Of a DNA stretch of 64,000 nt, positions 34,589-45,927 are shown in pieces. The stretch spans positions 1 through 64,000 of the forward strand of contig JASANC010003522.1 in NCBI GenBank assembly GCA_030248135.1. The letters run 5' to 3'. This stretch comes from Theristus sp. LFF4_11. Lineage: Eukaryota; Nematoda; Chromadorea; Monhysterida; Xyalidae. Numbering within the stretch: position 1 is the first letter of the stretch; each line of letters starts with the position of its first letter. A program made the translations under genes and the position numbers. The notes beneath the pieces are model-generated. The model was not told the DNA's origin. It saw only the letters and a program-made list of their open reading frames with translations, and ran no database searches.

Positions 34589-35525
34589 CTTCTAAAATTT
34601 CATGCAGATGTGCATGTGTTTTTGCATAACGTTTTAGCATGACATTGTTGCATTCGTTGAAAGTTTTATTTTATGCAATTCATACAGTTTTCATGCACAG
34701 AGGTTGAAGTCAGTGTTACTCTGCACTTTATTTTATTTGTACTCAACATTTATTATTGTTCTTTACTGAAAAAAATAACAATATTTAGGCCGGTGATGGT
34801 TTTGATTTTGATGCCATGTTTTGACACCTTGGTGAATAGGTATTAGGTCTAAAAAATGCATTTTTCGAATACCTATCTATGGCATGGCGATGGCACCATT
34901 TATGTGCATTCATTGTCATCTTTCATGTTTCATGAATTTCAGCGCTACACTACAGACTGCTACCGTATGTTAGGAAATTTCTTCGTTTTACGCAATTTTT
35001 CAAACGCGACTTAATCCGCTTCATGGCCGAAATCTAGTGAATGAACTTGAAAGTTTGCACAAGTACAGATTGAACAAAAGGATTTCGCAACAATGTGCCA
35101 GCAGCAGCCAGTTGAATGAGCGTCGCTAGCTAACATGAGCTATCGTTTTTTAATGTCGAAAGCCAGCAAACGCGAGCAGTAGATAGAGCGCACGAATGAA
35201 ATCACGTGGCGCTCAATTTAGTTTGCTGCGGAAACTTTTTGCTATTTCCTTAACAAGCTTTGACCGTTTGGGTGATGAGTCATTCAGTTCCGATTCCAGT
35301 TGCTAAAAATAAAAATCTTTGCTGAACTTTCTTTATGTGGGATGCTGTTTGTGAACATCGGAAACTCACGCCATTTCACAATTGATGTGCACGCAGCCAA
35401 CCACAGTCTTTTTCAACGGATCAATCCAGAAGTTTATACACCTGCTGTTACGTCATTGCAAAAAACACTTTTTCTTCCCGAACTACGTGCATGTTCGTGA
35501 CAAATGGCTGGAAGAAATCTCAAAA
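34589..35525. other. No gene recognised
   Basis: 3' flank of the small secreted gene followed by AT-rich DNA; several TTTTATTT/ATAA runs. No repeat family identified. Confidence 0.4.
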
Positions 35526-36492
35526 TACAGAGTGGTCCAAAAGTAGTGGGGTACAATTTTAAAACGCTCAAACTCGCCAACAATTGGACGGTTCAAGCTA
35601 AAATTTTAGTCGCTTACTGAGGAAGCACAAACTTAGACCTCCATCAAATTTCAGCCCAAAAGAGAAAACATTGCCCCTGTGCGAATGCAAAGTTTAAAAA
35701 AACGAATTTTTGCATGAAGAACAGCATTTTTACAATGTCACATCGGATTTATTCATCGATAACGTCATAAATTGAGCAAAAAAAACTGTCAGAAATCAAA
35801 GCTAATCTCGAAATGTGAGCCGCCAGCTTCAATGCACAATCGAGCCCTATTGGCCACTGACAAGATCACTTTCTGGCACAATTCAGTGTCCACGTGCTGA
35901 AACGCGTTCAAAACGCATTCACGATTATTTCTTTCATCGACTCCACGGTTTTCAGCTTTTGCGCGTACACAATCTTTTTGATGAAGCCCCACGCAAAAAA
36001 GTTCAGAGGCGTGAAATCGGGCGAACGCGGCGGCCTTTCGATTGGGCCCCTGCGACCGATCCATTTGTTTGGAAACAACTCGTCGGGCTACTGGCGAACG
36101 TCGGTCGACACAACATGATTTTTTGCGCACATTTGCGCTTTTTTCGCGCGGTTAGCATGGGGCAATTGAAGAGTGAAAATGAAAATCTTCGCCACTGTGT
36201 GAAGGGAAATTGAAAGCAGCAATAGTTGTATTGCCTTTTTTGACGTTATCGATGAATAAATAAGATGTGAGACAGAATAAATGCTGTTTTTCATGACAGA
36301 ACAAATAAAATTTGTTTTTTTTTCGAACTTTGCTTCCGCACAGGGGCAATATTCTCTCGTTTATGTTAAAATTAGTGGAGATTTAAGTTTGCGCTTCCTA
36401 GGTAAGCGACTAAACTCTCAGCTCAAACGGTTCAACCGTTGGCGAGTTAGAGCAATTCAAAGTTGTACCAAACACGTTTATACCACTCTACA
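35526..36492 (-). mobile_element. Degenerate mariner-like element with 55-bp inverted ends
   Basis: The left end (tacagagtggtccaaaagta...aactcgccaac) and the reversed right end (tagagtggtataaacgtgtt...aactcgccaac) match over about 55 bp. On the minus strand the C-terminal part of a DD34D/E transposase is readable: RPPRSPDFTPLNFFAWGFIK, then VNAF, a frameshift at ~35910, and further on ARLCIEAGGSHFE. The N-terminal half is lost. Confidence 0.85.
35789..36090 (-). pseudogene. Mariner transposase C-terminal remnant with frameshift
   Basis: PRSPDFTPLNFFAWGF marks the end of the catalytic DDE core; CIEAGGSHFE is the family's usual C-terminal signature. An in-frame stop and a short duplication (gcgtttt / gcgtttc) split the two parts near 35910. 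Non-functional. Confidence 0.8.
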
Positions 36493-36521
36493 GATATCAT
36501 ATCATACATACAATGTATAAT

Positions 36522-37587
36522 TACGGAATGACCGATTAAACATGGCAGTTTTTTTTCAGGGTGCAAGGAGCGCGCTAAATTTAAATGCAAGAAAAAAGAC
36601 GTTTACAGTCGAACTCACTAAAATGTAGAATCAGCTGATTGGTCGACCGAGCGGAGGCTGCTCACACTCCGCCCCGTTCTTTTTTCGTGGATTTGGATTT
36701 TATTGAAACGTGTTTTTATGAATTTCCAGCACCCTTTGTGTGCTAAAAATAAACTCAAAGGTTAGAGACCGCGAAATTCAGAAAATTTTTATTCCACAGC
36801 TCAACTCAAAATGTATTTTTTGTTTAATGACGACGACGACGTCGTCGCTTAATTTTTGCGTGTGGACTGAAAAATAAAAGCCTGAAAGGAGTGCGCTGTG
36901 CATGGTTTGCTGCGTGCACCAAGTAAATGAACACAGCAGCTTACCAAAAACAACTTGAAAACGGTGAAAATGAAAAATGAAAGCAAAGTCGTCGTCGTGT
37001 CGTCGTCGTCCGCGAAGTCGGAACGCATTTTTTTTAATTGCGAACGCATGTCGATCGGTCAGCTAGGAATGAAACCCCCTTCATCTGGCTACACAGCGCA
37101 CTCATTTCAGGCTTTTGTCTTTCAGTTCACACGTAAAAATTAAGCGACGACGTCGTCGTCGTCGTCGTCAGTAAAAAATGCATTTTGAGCTGTTGAATAA
37201 AAAAATTGAATTTCGCAGTTCTCCAACCCTTTGAGTTTATTTTTAGCATGAAAAGGGTGCTGGAAATTTACACTCATTCAAAAGAAACACGATTCAATAG
37301 AATCCAGATCCACGAAAAAAGAAGGGTGCGGAGTGTGAGCAGCCTCCCCTCGGCCGACCAATCAGCTGATTCCACATTTTATTGAGTTCGACTGTAGAAA
37401 CGTCTGTCAAATTTGACGTGTCTTTTCAAACGAATTGATTCTTCATGCTCTGCTGTTCATTATTTCTCACTTGCACACACGATTGGGAATTATCCTGGCA
37501 TTTTTGAAAAAGACAACTCCTAGTCTGCGACTGATCCTGCCTTGATGGAGAATACACGGACTGCCCTATTTATTCGCCCATGCTGTA
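36522..37587. mobile_element. MITE, family B, split by a foldback element
   Basis: The left piece (TACGGAATGACCGATTAAAC ... gtgcaaggagcgcgc) and the right piece (ctgatcctgccttgatgga ... tatttattcgcccatgctgta) are the two ends of the ~250-bp element seen whole at 37871 and 41155. They are separated by the 793-bp insertion at 36604-37396. Confidence 0.85.
36604..37396. mobile_element. Foldback element with ~300-bp arms, TACAGTCGAACTC ends
   Basis: The left terminus TACAGTCGAACTCACTAAAA and the right terminus TTATTGAGTTCGACTGTA are inverted. The pairing continues through 'atcagctgattggtcg', 'gaggctgctcacactccg', 'gctgctcac', 'tttccagcaccctt', 'aataaactcaaagg', the GAC/GTC runs with 'cgcttaattttt', and 'gcctgaaa.gagtgcgctgtg'. 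A loop of ~170 bp remains. It has TA at the ends, no transposase, and shares TIRs with 28858. Confidence 0.9.
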
Positions 37588-37870
37588 TGTAAAAGCTTGT
37601 TCTGATCCAGAGCAGGAGGCACGCACGCAAGATTTGTGTGTGCCAAACGGGAGTGCACTTCCGCTGTGAACTCTATCATTGGAGTCCATCCGGATATAAT
37701 GATAGAATAGTATTGCGTCATTCAGCTATCCAGTACAGGCTACCACTGTCATAACGTTTGTTTCATTCATATATTTCAAGAAATTATCCCCACTCACTGA
37801 CCCATATGACCCATATAGTGCTTTCAAGAGTGTATACTCATTTTACACTTTTACCAGTGTGGTGTAGATA

Positions 37871-38122
37871 TACGGAATGGGCCGAAAGGCCGAGTAAACA
37901 TGGCAACTTTTTTCAGGGTGCAAGGAGCGCGCGAAATTTGAATGAAAGAAAAAAGACGAACAGAAAACCCATTGTGTCTCAAATTTGGCATGTTTTTTTT
38001 AACTAATTGACTCTTCGGGCTCTTCTGTTATTTTGGCATTTTTTGAAAAAACAACTGGTCTAGGACTGATCCCGCCTTGATGAAGAATACAAGGATTGCC
38101 TGATGTATTCGGTCATACTGTA
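37871..38122. mobile_element. MITE, family B, complete copy
   Basis: Ends TACGGAATGGGCCGAAAGGC and, inverted, TACAGTATGACCGAATACAT. The body ('gggtgcaaggagcgcgcgaa', 'tgatcccgccttgatgaag') is shared with 36522 and 41155. Its right end adjoins the poly-C element at 38124. Confidence 0.8.
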
Positions 38123-38123
38123 A

Positions 38124-38596
38124 TACCGTATTACCCCCATTAACCCCCCCCCCCCCCACCATTAATCCCCCCCCCACCAATAAACCCCCACCCCCCCCGA
38201 CCAGTTTCCAAATAATCCCCCCCCCCCACAAATAATCCCCCATGGGGGATTATTGGAGACCTGTTTGAAACACATACCCAGCGAATTCAGTGGCTGGTTG
38301 CAGTGAAAATGATGAAATTGTGCTACCAAAGGCCCCAAATGGGTGAGTTTATAGTAATTTCATTACAAAAGGCTGTTATAAAAGGAAATTTCTATGTAGA
38401 GTAGAAGTTTCTGCGACTTTCTTGCCTGCCATGCAAGGTATTTTTGCCATTTTTCAACAAACCCCCACCCCTAGAATTTTTTTGTAAATAAACCCCCCCC
38501 CCACCAATAATCCCCCCCCCCCACCAATAAACCCCCACCCCTAAAAGTCGCTGACGTATTAATCCCCCATGGGGGTTTATTGGGAGTAATACGGTA
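38124..38596. mobile_element. Poly-C inverted-repeat element (TACCGTATTAC ends)
   Basis: The termini TACCGTATTACCCCCATTAA and, inverted, TACCGTATTACTCCCAATAA are nearly identical. Inside are many runs of 7-14 C interrupted by ACCA(T/A)TAA units, and two internal palindromes around 'cccccatgggggattattgg'. No coding capacity. The C strand is always on the plus strand except in the last ~40 bp. Confidence 0.75.
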
Positions 38597-39276
38597 ATAG
38601 ATAAATTCTGTTGGTGACTTATAAACGTGATTTTACGGTAGTTATAACCACGGAAGGAAACGTGTCTCTGTTGAAATTCGAGAGCAATGCCCGCTGCGAA
38701 TCTCCCTAATCAACTTCTCGCGGCTAAGGCTAAACGTGTCGTTTACGAAATCCGCAGGTCTACAGCAGATAGTTTCCATTTCGGTGTGCTAGCGAGCATC
38801 AAATTGATCTGCGGAAATAGTCACCAATGATTTGAGTGCGCCATTGAATGAAACCTAAGTTGATTGGCACCGTCTTGCTGAGTCGTTGAATCATGTTACA
38901 CAATTGTTTATCAGTTTCACTTGTGACCCGGGCCTAGAACTTCAAGAATCCCCGCAACTGAGCTGAGGTACCTAGCAGAGCTATGTTGATTCTGATGTGA
39001 AGAAGCATGTTTCCGTCCATTGTTTGTAAAGCTCTGTACCCAACCCAACCTATCCACTGGTCAGAGAAAGCCGAAAAGTTGTACTAGTTCATAGAGATCT
39101 GCAGTGTGTACCCGTTGATGAACCGTTTGTATTTATGGCTCGCAAGCTGTTCCGTGAACATGCAGTGCAACCTTTTCTCTGGTGTTGCATTTTCTAAATT
39201 GTAAGTTGCGAAAAAGTTCCGCGGTCTCATCACTCAACAGAAACATATTACAAGAACAAGAGCGAATACGCGCCCG
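38597..39276. other. No gene recognised
   Basis: Unique-looking DNA upstream of the 39277 gene; may contain its promoter. I see no defined motif. Confidence 0.35.
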
Positions 39277-39755
39277 ATGCAGCAGTCTCACCGTCTCAAT
39301 CTGCTTTTGGCCACCGCGTGTTGCGTTTGCTCAGCGCGGGCACCGCCCACGGCGCAATTCGCTCCATTCGAAGGAGCCATAAGCAGCACAGGCAAAAGCG
39401 ATGTCCACGAGAAATTACAGACATTAAAACAGTAGGTCTTATGCGAATTCATGCCTTCAGCTTCGTAATTTGTGAGACTCGGTACTTTTCAGAAATTCAA
39501 AAAAAACCCTGCAGGGCACTAACGGAGACGGAAATGGCGGCAATAGCGAAGTTGGCCACGGAGCACAGCGATCAGCCGCCGCACGGCATGAACCTGAGAA
39601 GCATCGTTGAGCTGCTGCATGAGCTCGACCAAGATCAAAAGCGATACGAGATGAAACTCGCTGAGAAACGAGTATACCGCGAGCGACTGCTACGTTGGCT
39701 GCTGTGCGACAAACAGACACAGCAACAGCCGCCACCGAACAACACCGCCAATTGA
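39277..39755 (+). CDS. Small predicted secreted helical protein (131 aa), unknown family
   Basis: Exon 1 (39277-39431) opens with MQQSHRLNLLLATACCVCSA and RA, a good signal peptide, and exon 2 (39515-39755) joins in phase 2. The donor is gtaggt; the acceptor ccctgcag has a weak pyrimidine tract. The mature part is strongly helical: ALTETEMAAIAKLATEHSDQ, SIVELLHELDQDQ, then dibasic KR, YEMKLAE, KR and VYRERLLRWLLCDK, followed by a Gln/Pro tail. The KR sites could be prohormone cleavage sites or just helix surface. I recognise no family. If exon 1 is wrong, exon 2 is the C-terminus of something else. Confidence 0.5.
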
Positions 39756-41154
39756 ACACGGCTTCAGTAATAATCGACATTAATGTATTTAATAACGATA
39801 TTTCATGTTTGCCCTTTTGCGGTGTTCAAAAGTCTGCTGTATGTGTTTACTTGCAGCAATGCATGCACTGAGTTTGTAGAATGCCAAACAGTTGTTTGTA
39901 TGGATATAGCTGTAGCCAACCAACGATTCAGGGAAGAATTCTCGAGCTGTACAAATTCATACTTTTTATGATGTGGTTGTAACAATGATAGTGAAAATGT
40001 TTCGCACTGTTACTGAAAATTGTCGTTCTTCACCTATGTGATCAGCTAGCACTATTTTCAAAAAGTGTTCATAAATTGTTTTCATTAGTTCTTGTAACTT
40101 TACTCAGTTTGTAATGTGCGATGATATTGTTTTTACATATACTTTGTACCTATAACTTAAAATTTGTGCAATGTGATGAAAAAAATTATCGAACACAGGT
40201 TTAAGATTTTTTAAAAACAATGATGCAACCATTTCAGTTAAAATTCACATCGAGTCATTTATGTTGGTGTTGGATTGTAACATGAGACAATTACATTCGC
40301 GGCCGTGCCAAAAAAACGAAAACAAATAACGCATGAAAAGAATGGTTTTAAAGATAATATTCATAACTTCATACACATTGTGTACTTCAATGATTCCAGC
40401 TAAAAATGTTATTAAGAACATATGAAATCGGTCAGTTTCTCGGTTGTCACACAAGACCAAGACCAGCTTTTCAAAAAGGGCTTATTCATAGATGTTGTCA
40501 CCTCATCCCAACAAGCAATCTTACAAAAAAGTTAAATAAAACCTCATAAATAAACAATATATAATTTATCGTGGTCAAAAGTGGTGATCAGGTTTCAAAC
40601 CAGGATAGAATCACACTGTGATACACATCGGTACAAAACAGCAAGTCAGTCTAACAGATCATGAAACGCATTATCATTTCCGGGTCCAGTGCAACTTTAG
40701 CAAAGTGCAACTGGTGAATCGAAACAGTTGTAAAAACTCCATTAAATTTACGAATCTTGAGTCATACGTTTGTGAAACTCACCAGCGCCCAACCCCGAGT
40801 ACGAATTCGTTCACAAAAGAAAAATTAGCAAAAATTGCACACCTTGTGGTTAAAAACAGTAAGCTTGTGAACATGATAATGGAAGAAATCTTTTTACATG
40901 AGCCGAAATATTCAGCGCACAACAGCACAACAATGAAATAATGACCGGATTTCGAAGCCGACAATGAAAGAATGAAAATGGATATTGAAAAAACAAGTAT
41001 AGATACAAATACAACAGTTACAGCAATTACAGATGAACAGAAATACAAAAGAATCAGCATCCAGATACAGAGTACCGACAACGTCGACAACATAAGCAAA
41101 GCACTAAGCGAAAACCGTTAGTTAAGGCATAATAGAAGAACACATGACACCATT
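39756..41154. other. No gene recognised
   Basis: AT-rich DNA with short open frames in all frames and no family resemblance. Confidence 0.4.
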
Positions 41155-41422
41155 TACAGTAAGGCCGAATAGATAAAGCAGTCCATCAAGGCGGGATCAG
41201 TCGCAGACCAGGAGTTGTCTTGTTCAAAAAGTGACAACATAATTCCCAACATGTCTGCAAAGGAGAAACAATGAATAGAATAGCACGAAGAATTAGTTAG
41301 ATAAAAAAACAAGTCAAATTTGGCACATAATTGTGTTTCTGAAACGGTTTTATCATTCATTCAAATTTCGCGCGTTCCTTGCACCTTGAAAAAAGCTGCC
41401 ATGTTTACTCGGCCATTCCGTA
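41155..41422. mobile_element. MITE, family B, complete copy
   Basis: Begins TACAGTAAGGCCGAATAGAT and ends CTCGGCCATTCCGTA; inverse orientation to 37871. It keeps the shared 'catcaaggcgggatcagtcg' and 'gcgcgttccttgcacc' blocks. No coding capacity. Confidence 0.8.
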
Positions 41423-42225
41423 CAATAACACAGCGTTAAATTTTGAAACAAAAGACACGTTAATAACAGGTTTTACAAAAACTGATGACAAACATTGGGA
41501 AATCATTGGATACAAATATAGATAATAAAAAGACATTATTGCCCGGACGCAACATGGAACGTCGAATCTTTTGTTTATTCTTCGTCGAGCAAGGTTTAAT
41601 GTTGAAAGTTAAAACTTACATTGTCAATGACGTGACACCGCTAGCTCACGACGAAAAGAAAATTAGCAGAAGAGAAGCCAAAACCACAACAGACAGAAAG
41701 AAAAACTCGTTTTTCGTGTTAATCAGATAACCCCAGTTCCTTTTCTTCTCAAGTTCCCTAAACCTGCGTACATTTTTTAAATGGATGTCTTATGTTTTTA
41801 ATGGACATCTATCTTGAAACATCGGACATTCGATCTACAAAGGTCAGGAACCGGGTGCAATAAATTTACAACATCAATGCGAAAAAACATAACTCCATTT
41901 CAGATGTCGTCCCTTTGATCCGAAAACGCACATATATCCATTAATTTCCCGTCGACTGCGTAATTGCCACTGAAAAAAATGCATTGTTATTTCAGTGAAA
42001 CTCGGATATTTGGTCTAACAACTTTTGTCCATTCACCAACCAAAAAAAAAAGATTCATAAAATAAAAGCAGAGTTTTGGCATGCGATTAAGAACAGAACA
42101 GGACGCCACAGTTGACAAGGTCATTATGCGAAAAGACAGCCCATCCAAAACTAAAGCCCATTCACCACCTCCCAGATAATTTGGAATATGGATGGATTAT
42201 CGAATCACTGATACAAACTTGTGAA
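41423..42225. other. No gene recognised
   Basis: AT-rich; nothing identified. Confidence 0.4.
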
Positions 42226-43312
42226 TACAGGGTGTCCAAAAAAACACGACAAAAGTAAATGGCTCGTGCGGCCGACTGGTCGCTGCACGTGAAGTCATGA
42301 AATTTGAAACACTTGTAGAACTAAGCCACACATTGTTTTGTGTTGAATCCATAAAAACTCAAAAATCACCTAAATTAAGCATTTTCACTCAGGATAAGCA
42401 TCATGGTCGTCATCGAGATTCTCATCTGGCAGTGGCACAAGTTCATCTTCAGCTTCAGCTTCACTAATGTCATGATGTTCATCCTCTCGGCCCTTCAGTT
42501 TCATTTTTCTCAGCTGCTCCATGTGTTTTCCATTGTTCTCAACTAACGACGACATTCGATGCTTGAAACTGATGATCACTTTCTGGTGCAGCGTCCGATC
42601 ACCGCTGATTTTTTTGCACACCGCTGCAATGGTGGGCGTCGTACGGTAAACAATTTTCGACAGGTGCCCTTAAACTCAGAAGTCAAGAAGCATCAGGTCC
42701 GGACTCCTCTCGCTCGAGCCATTCTGTTCCGCCCCTGTGGCCGATCCAACGGTCACCGAACGATGTCGACAGCCACTCGCGCACTTGTTTCAATTTCCTC
42801 TTGACTTATAGATTTGGGGGCACCTGAAGGAAAATGTGTTCTGTTCCGGCGTGGGGAAAATGTTGAACTACGATTTGAAGAGCAAAATTCGCAGCAGTGT
42901 GCAAGAAATCAACGACGATCGGGCGCTGCACCAGAAAGTGATCATCAGTTTCAAATATCGAATGTTGGAATTAATTGAGAACAAATAGTTGTGCTGCTGA
43001 GAAAAGTGAATCTGAAGGGCCTAGAGGATGAACATCATGACATCAGTGAAGCTGAAGATGAACTTGTGCCATTGCCAGATGAGAATATCAAGGACGACAG
43101 TGACGTTTTTCCTGAGCCAAAATGCTGATTTTTGGTGATTTTTGAGTTTTTTACGAATTTCCTGCTGAAATATCATTGAAAAAGAAGAATTTCGTAATGA
43201 AAATTGAAAACTAAAAATGTGCAGCTTAGTTTTTAAAATTTATGGCTTCACGTGCAACCAGTCGGCCACACGAGTCATTTACTTTTGTTATGTTTTTTTG
43301 GGACACCCTGTA
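42226..43312. mobile_element. Mariner-derived foldback element with two opposed transposase tails
   Basis: The termini TACAGGGTGTCCAAAAAAAC and, inverted, TACAGGGTGTCCCAAAAAAA agree for ~70 bp (…aaaagtaaatg.ctcgtg.ggccgactgg). Inside, the minus strand at 42385-42650 and the plus strand at 42870-43125 encode the same transposase C-terminus (DRALHQKVIISFKYRM / DRTLHQKVIISFKHRM, then an acidic tail ending in PLPDEN). The element is therefore an inverted duplication of one 3' half. Confidence 0.85.
42385..43130. pseudogene. Duplicated mariner transposase C-terminal remnants (inverted)
   Basis: The plus-strand copy shows WGHLKENVFC, GVGKMLNYDLKSKIRSSVQE and then KVIISFKYRM before a stop. The minus-strand copy has CKKISGDRTLHQKVIISFKH and a longer acidic tail. 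Both lack the catalytic N-terminal region and contain frame breaks upstream. Neither is functional. Confidence 0.75.
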
Positions 43313-43651
43313 GTTAGTGACACAAAAAACCGTCTGGTTACAAAAAACGATTAACTCACCAACTCGAACAGATTATGACGAAAAGTAGGCTGAGAATGTA
43401 AAGCAAAATCTATTGCCCATTTCCCCTACGTGTTTGCGCTGTACAGTTTTAAAGAAACGCCGAAGTCGGCAAATTGGCGACGACAGGTAAACTGTGCAGT
43501 TTTACATTTTCAACAGTTTTCTAGGCTTCTCAGAAAGAAATATGTTCATAACGCAGGAGTTTGAATAGAGGTGGGAAAAACCTGTATGCGTGGCTGCTTG
43601 CGTACATATAACTTCCGTATTTCTGGCTAAAGATTGGCAATGAACTGTAGT

Positions 43652-44431
43652 TAGGGTTGGCAAAATACCGTTTTTTTCAAATCGTGGTAAAAAAACCTGT
43701 ATTTTTACCGGTAAAATTACGGTAATATTACCGGAAAAAAACGAAAGCCAAAAAGTTGTAAAAACCCACATATTTTTTGCAGCCGACTTTAATTGAACCA
43801 GGATTTGTGAAAAACAACTTTCAGAATGCTTTGTTCAAAATATCGTGCACCAACAAAGAAAATAAATTATGTTTGGGCTTGAAAACCCAAAAGGTCAGCA
43901 ATAAATCGAACATTATCTTTTGCTCAATCGTTTATATTCCACCAATTACACAGGAAAAAACCACAGCGTTTTCACGGGACAGTCTTTGGTCACAATAGAC
44001 GAACACAATTTGCTGCAATAACGCAATTAAACCGAATTTAGAGTCAGAGATCAAAAAGAAAACAAATCAGTAATTGTGTAAGAAAGACAATTTTGAGCAT
44101 TTAAAATTTTTAAAATTTTCAGCTCAGCTCGGCAGCTCCAGCCGATTCTTGCATTTCGCTTAACAGTTCTTTCAAAACATCAGTGTCAATTTCGTCATCA
44201 TATTTTTCTTGCTGGTCACAGATTTTCTCATTTTCTCATCAAAAATGATATAAAAACTCAGGGTCCGAAATTGAAAAAAAACGGAAAAATACGAAAAAAA
44301 CCGGAAAAATACAGAAACGGTCTTTTTCCCGTTTTTTTCAAGGCACCAATTTTTGCCCTGGTAAAAAAACGCGTATAAATACGTGTTTTTTTACCGGTAA
44401 AAAAACCGGTATTTTTACCATGCCAACCCTA
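43652..44431. mobile_element. hAT-type MITE with ACCGGTATTTTT ends and perfect 8-bp duplication
   Basis: Ends TAGGGTTGGCAAAATACCG and, inverted, TAGGGTTGGCATGGTAAAAA. An identical actgtagt flanks both sides (43644-43651, 44432-44439). Subterminal regions are dense in 'ttaccggtaaaa' and 'ccgtttttttc'. No transposase frame. Confidence 0.92.
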
Positions 44432-44516
44432 ACTGTAGTAACAGGTCCAAATTTCACCTTAAATTGTCCAATGGAAAGCTACGGCGATACAAGGTTGTAC
44501 GTGGTACGTGTGCGTA

Positions 44517-45720
44517 CTAATTGTGGTAGTTCACCGTGTAATGTAATTTATGGCACAGCCCCCGCGCCCGCTTCTTTGACCAGCACTGAGTGCGTGTCTC
44601 CCTGCAAACAATCGCCCGCCAAACGAACGCACCAATGATGATGATCAGTATGATGAGCACAACGACGGCGAGCACAATCATCATCTTGATGTTTTTCCAC
44701 CAGTATTTGCGTTTCAGTGTTGCCGCCGACTTCTCAAACTGCGACGCGCCCTCTTGCAGTGCATCTGCAACGAGTTGCCATGGAACACTCGGTGTGTTCT
44801 CGGTTGCAATTAACAAAACAAAACACCGATTTCACAAGGTGCAGCACCACACCGCGCACAAGCACACGTTCATGCAAACATTTGTGACAACACCTTTGAA
44901 AACATTCTGTTTTATGCTGTGTAGGTGACAGTAATCGATGTTGTTCCTGCGTTTCGCAAGAGACAGTCGAAATGAAAATTGCGAACGAGCAACAGTGAAG
45001 GGGGCAAGAAGGCGGACCTGCACGGCCGTCCAACTCCGACAGTTTTTCATCGCGCGCCAGCACTTTCTCCACGTTCGAGCGCATGATGTCAACGACCTGC
45101 AAAGCAAACTGTGGCACTCAACTGAACGACAGCAGAAAATACGCACACACACAAACGCAACACTTAAAATTTACTACGACAACCAGAAACACGATGCGAT
45201 GTGAACACATTTGGCGGGTATTTTTAAGATTATAAACAAACCGCGGATGCTGGTGAAAGATGAAGAAAAAACATGAACAACGACCTGAACCGAATAATAC
45301 CAATACAACCTGCACAACTTCAAACACGATACGATACGGACACACGAACAAGCGCGAGTGGCACAGTTAATACAAAACGAACTTGAGTAGCTAGCAATAC
45401 AAGAAAACTACTGAATGAGCGAACGGTTTTCACTACCTGCCCGATTATCAATTTCAGATAACTTTTCATCGCGGTCAATCACTTTTGCAATGTTAGACTG
45501 CATTATGTTGACCACCTGTGGTGTTAATGAAGCTTGTCAATTGCAACGGATCGAGCAGTGCAAAATCTAAACAAAACAGCAAATTCAGGAAAAAAACCCC
45601 CAGCATACCTCGTCGACTTGTGCCTGTGTCTGCTGCATGCGCTTGTTCGTTTGATATCCCTGTTGACCGGGAGCTCCGCCTTGCCCGGCAGCTGTTGTTG
45701 GTGCGCCAGTTGGTGTTGAC
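44517..45720 (-). CDS. VAMP2: Synaptobrevin/VAMP (R-SNARE) with two alternative SNARE exons; 5' exon missing
   Basis: Exon 45720-45609 encodes a Gly/Gln-rich start and [13 protein letters not shown], beginning in phase 2. Two equal 79-bp exons then follow, both phase 0 to 1: 45515-45437 ([20 protein letters not shown]...) and 45096-45018 ([20 protein letters not shown]...). Both keep the zero-layer Arg. The last exon, 44764-44517, gives [29 protein letters not shown] and a ~23-residue transmembrane helix. This is the vesicle R-SNARE that pairs with syntaxin and SNAP-25. If the last exon runs to its stop, the lumenal tail is ~35 residues, long for VAMP; a donor at gtgcgt inside the helix is an alternative. 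The initiator exon was not found. Confidence 0.9.
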
Positions 45721-45927
45721 CTGCACAGACAGCACAATTTTCCATATCGATTGAAGCGGTCTGCAGACGAAGAATTTCGTTGTTTTTGCAGATTTGATGC
45801 GGAAATTCAAATGTGCGTCATGATTCGTTCGTATCGTAGGGAGGGTCGGCCGCCCACACAGCAATGCCTGCACAGAAAGCATGCATCAACCAATCAGCCG
45901 ATTGCCTATGATTGACAGTTCGAATCT

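Noticed and set aside
36841..37170. GAC/GTC runs as a coding poly-Asp or a CRISPR-like array
   Set aside because: They are symmetrical halves of the foldback element; no spacer-repeat periodicity and the genome is animal.
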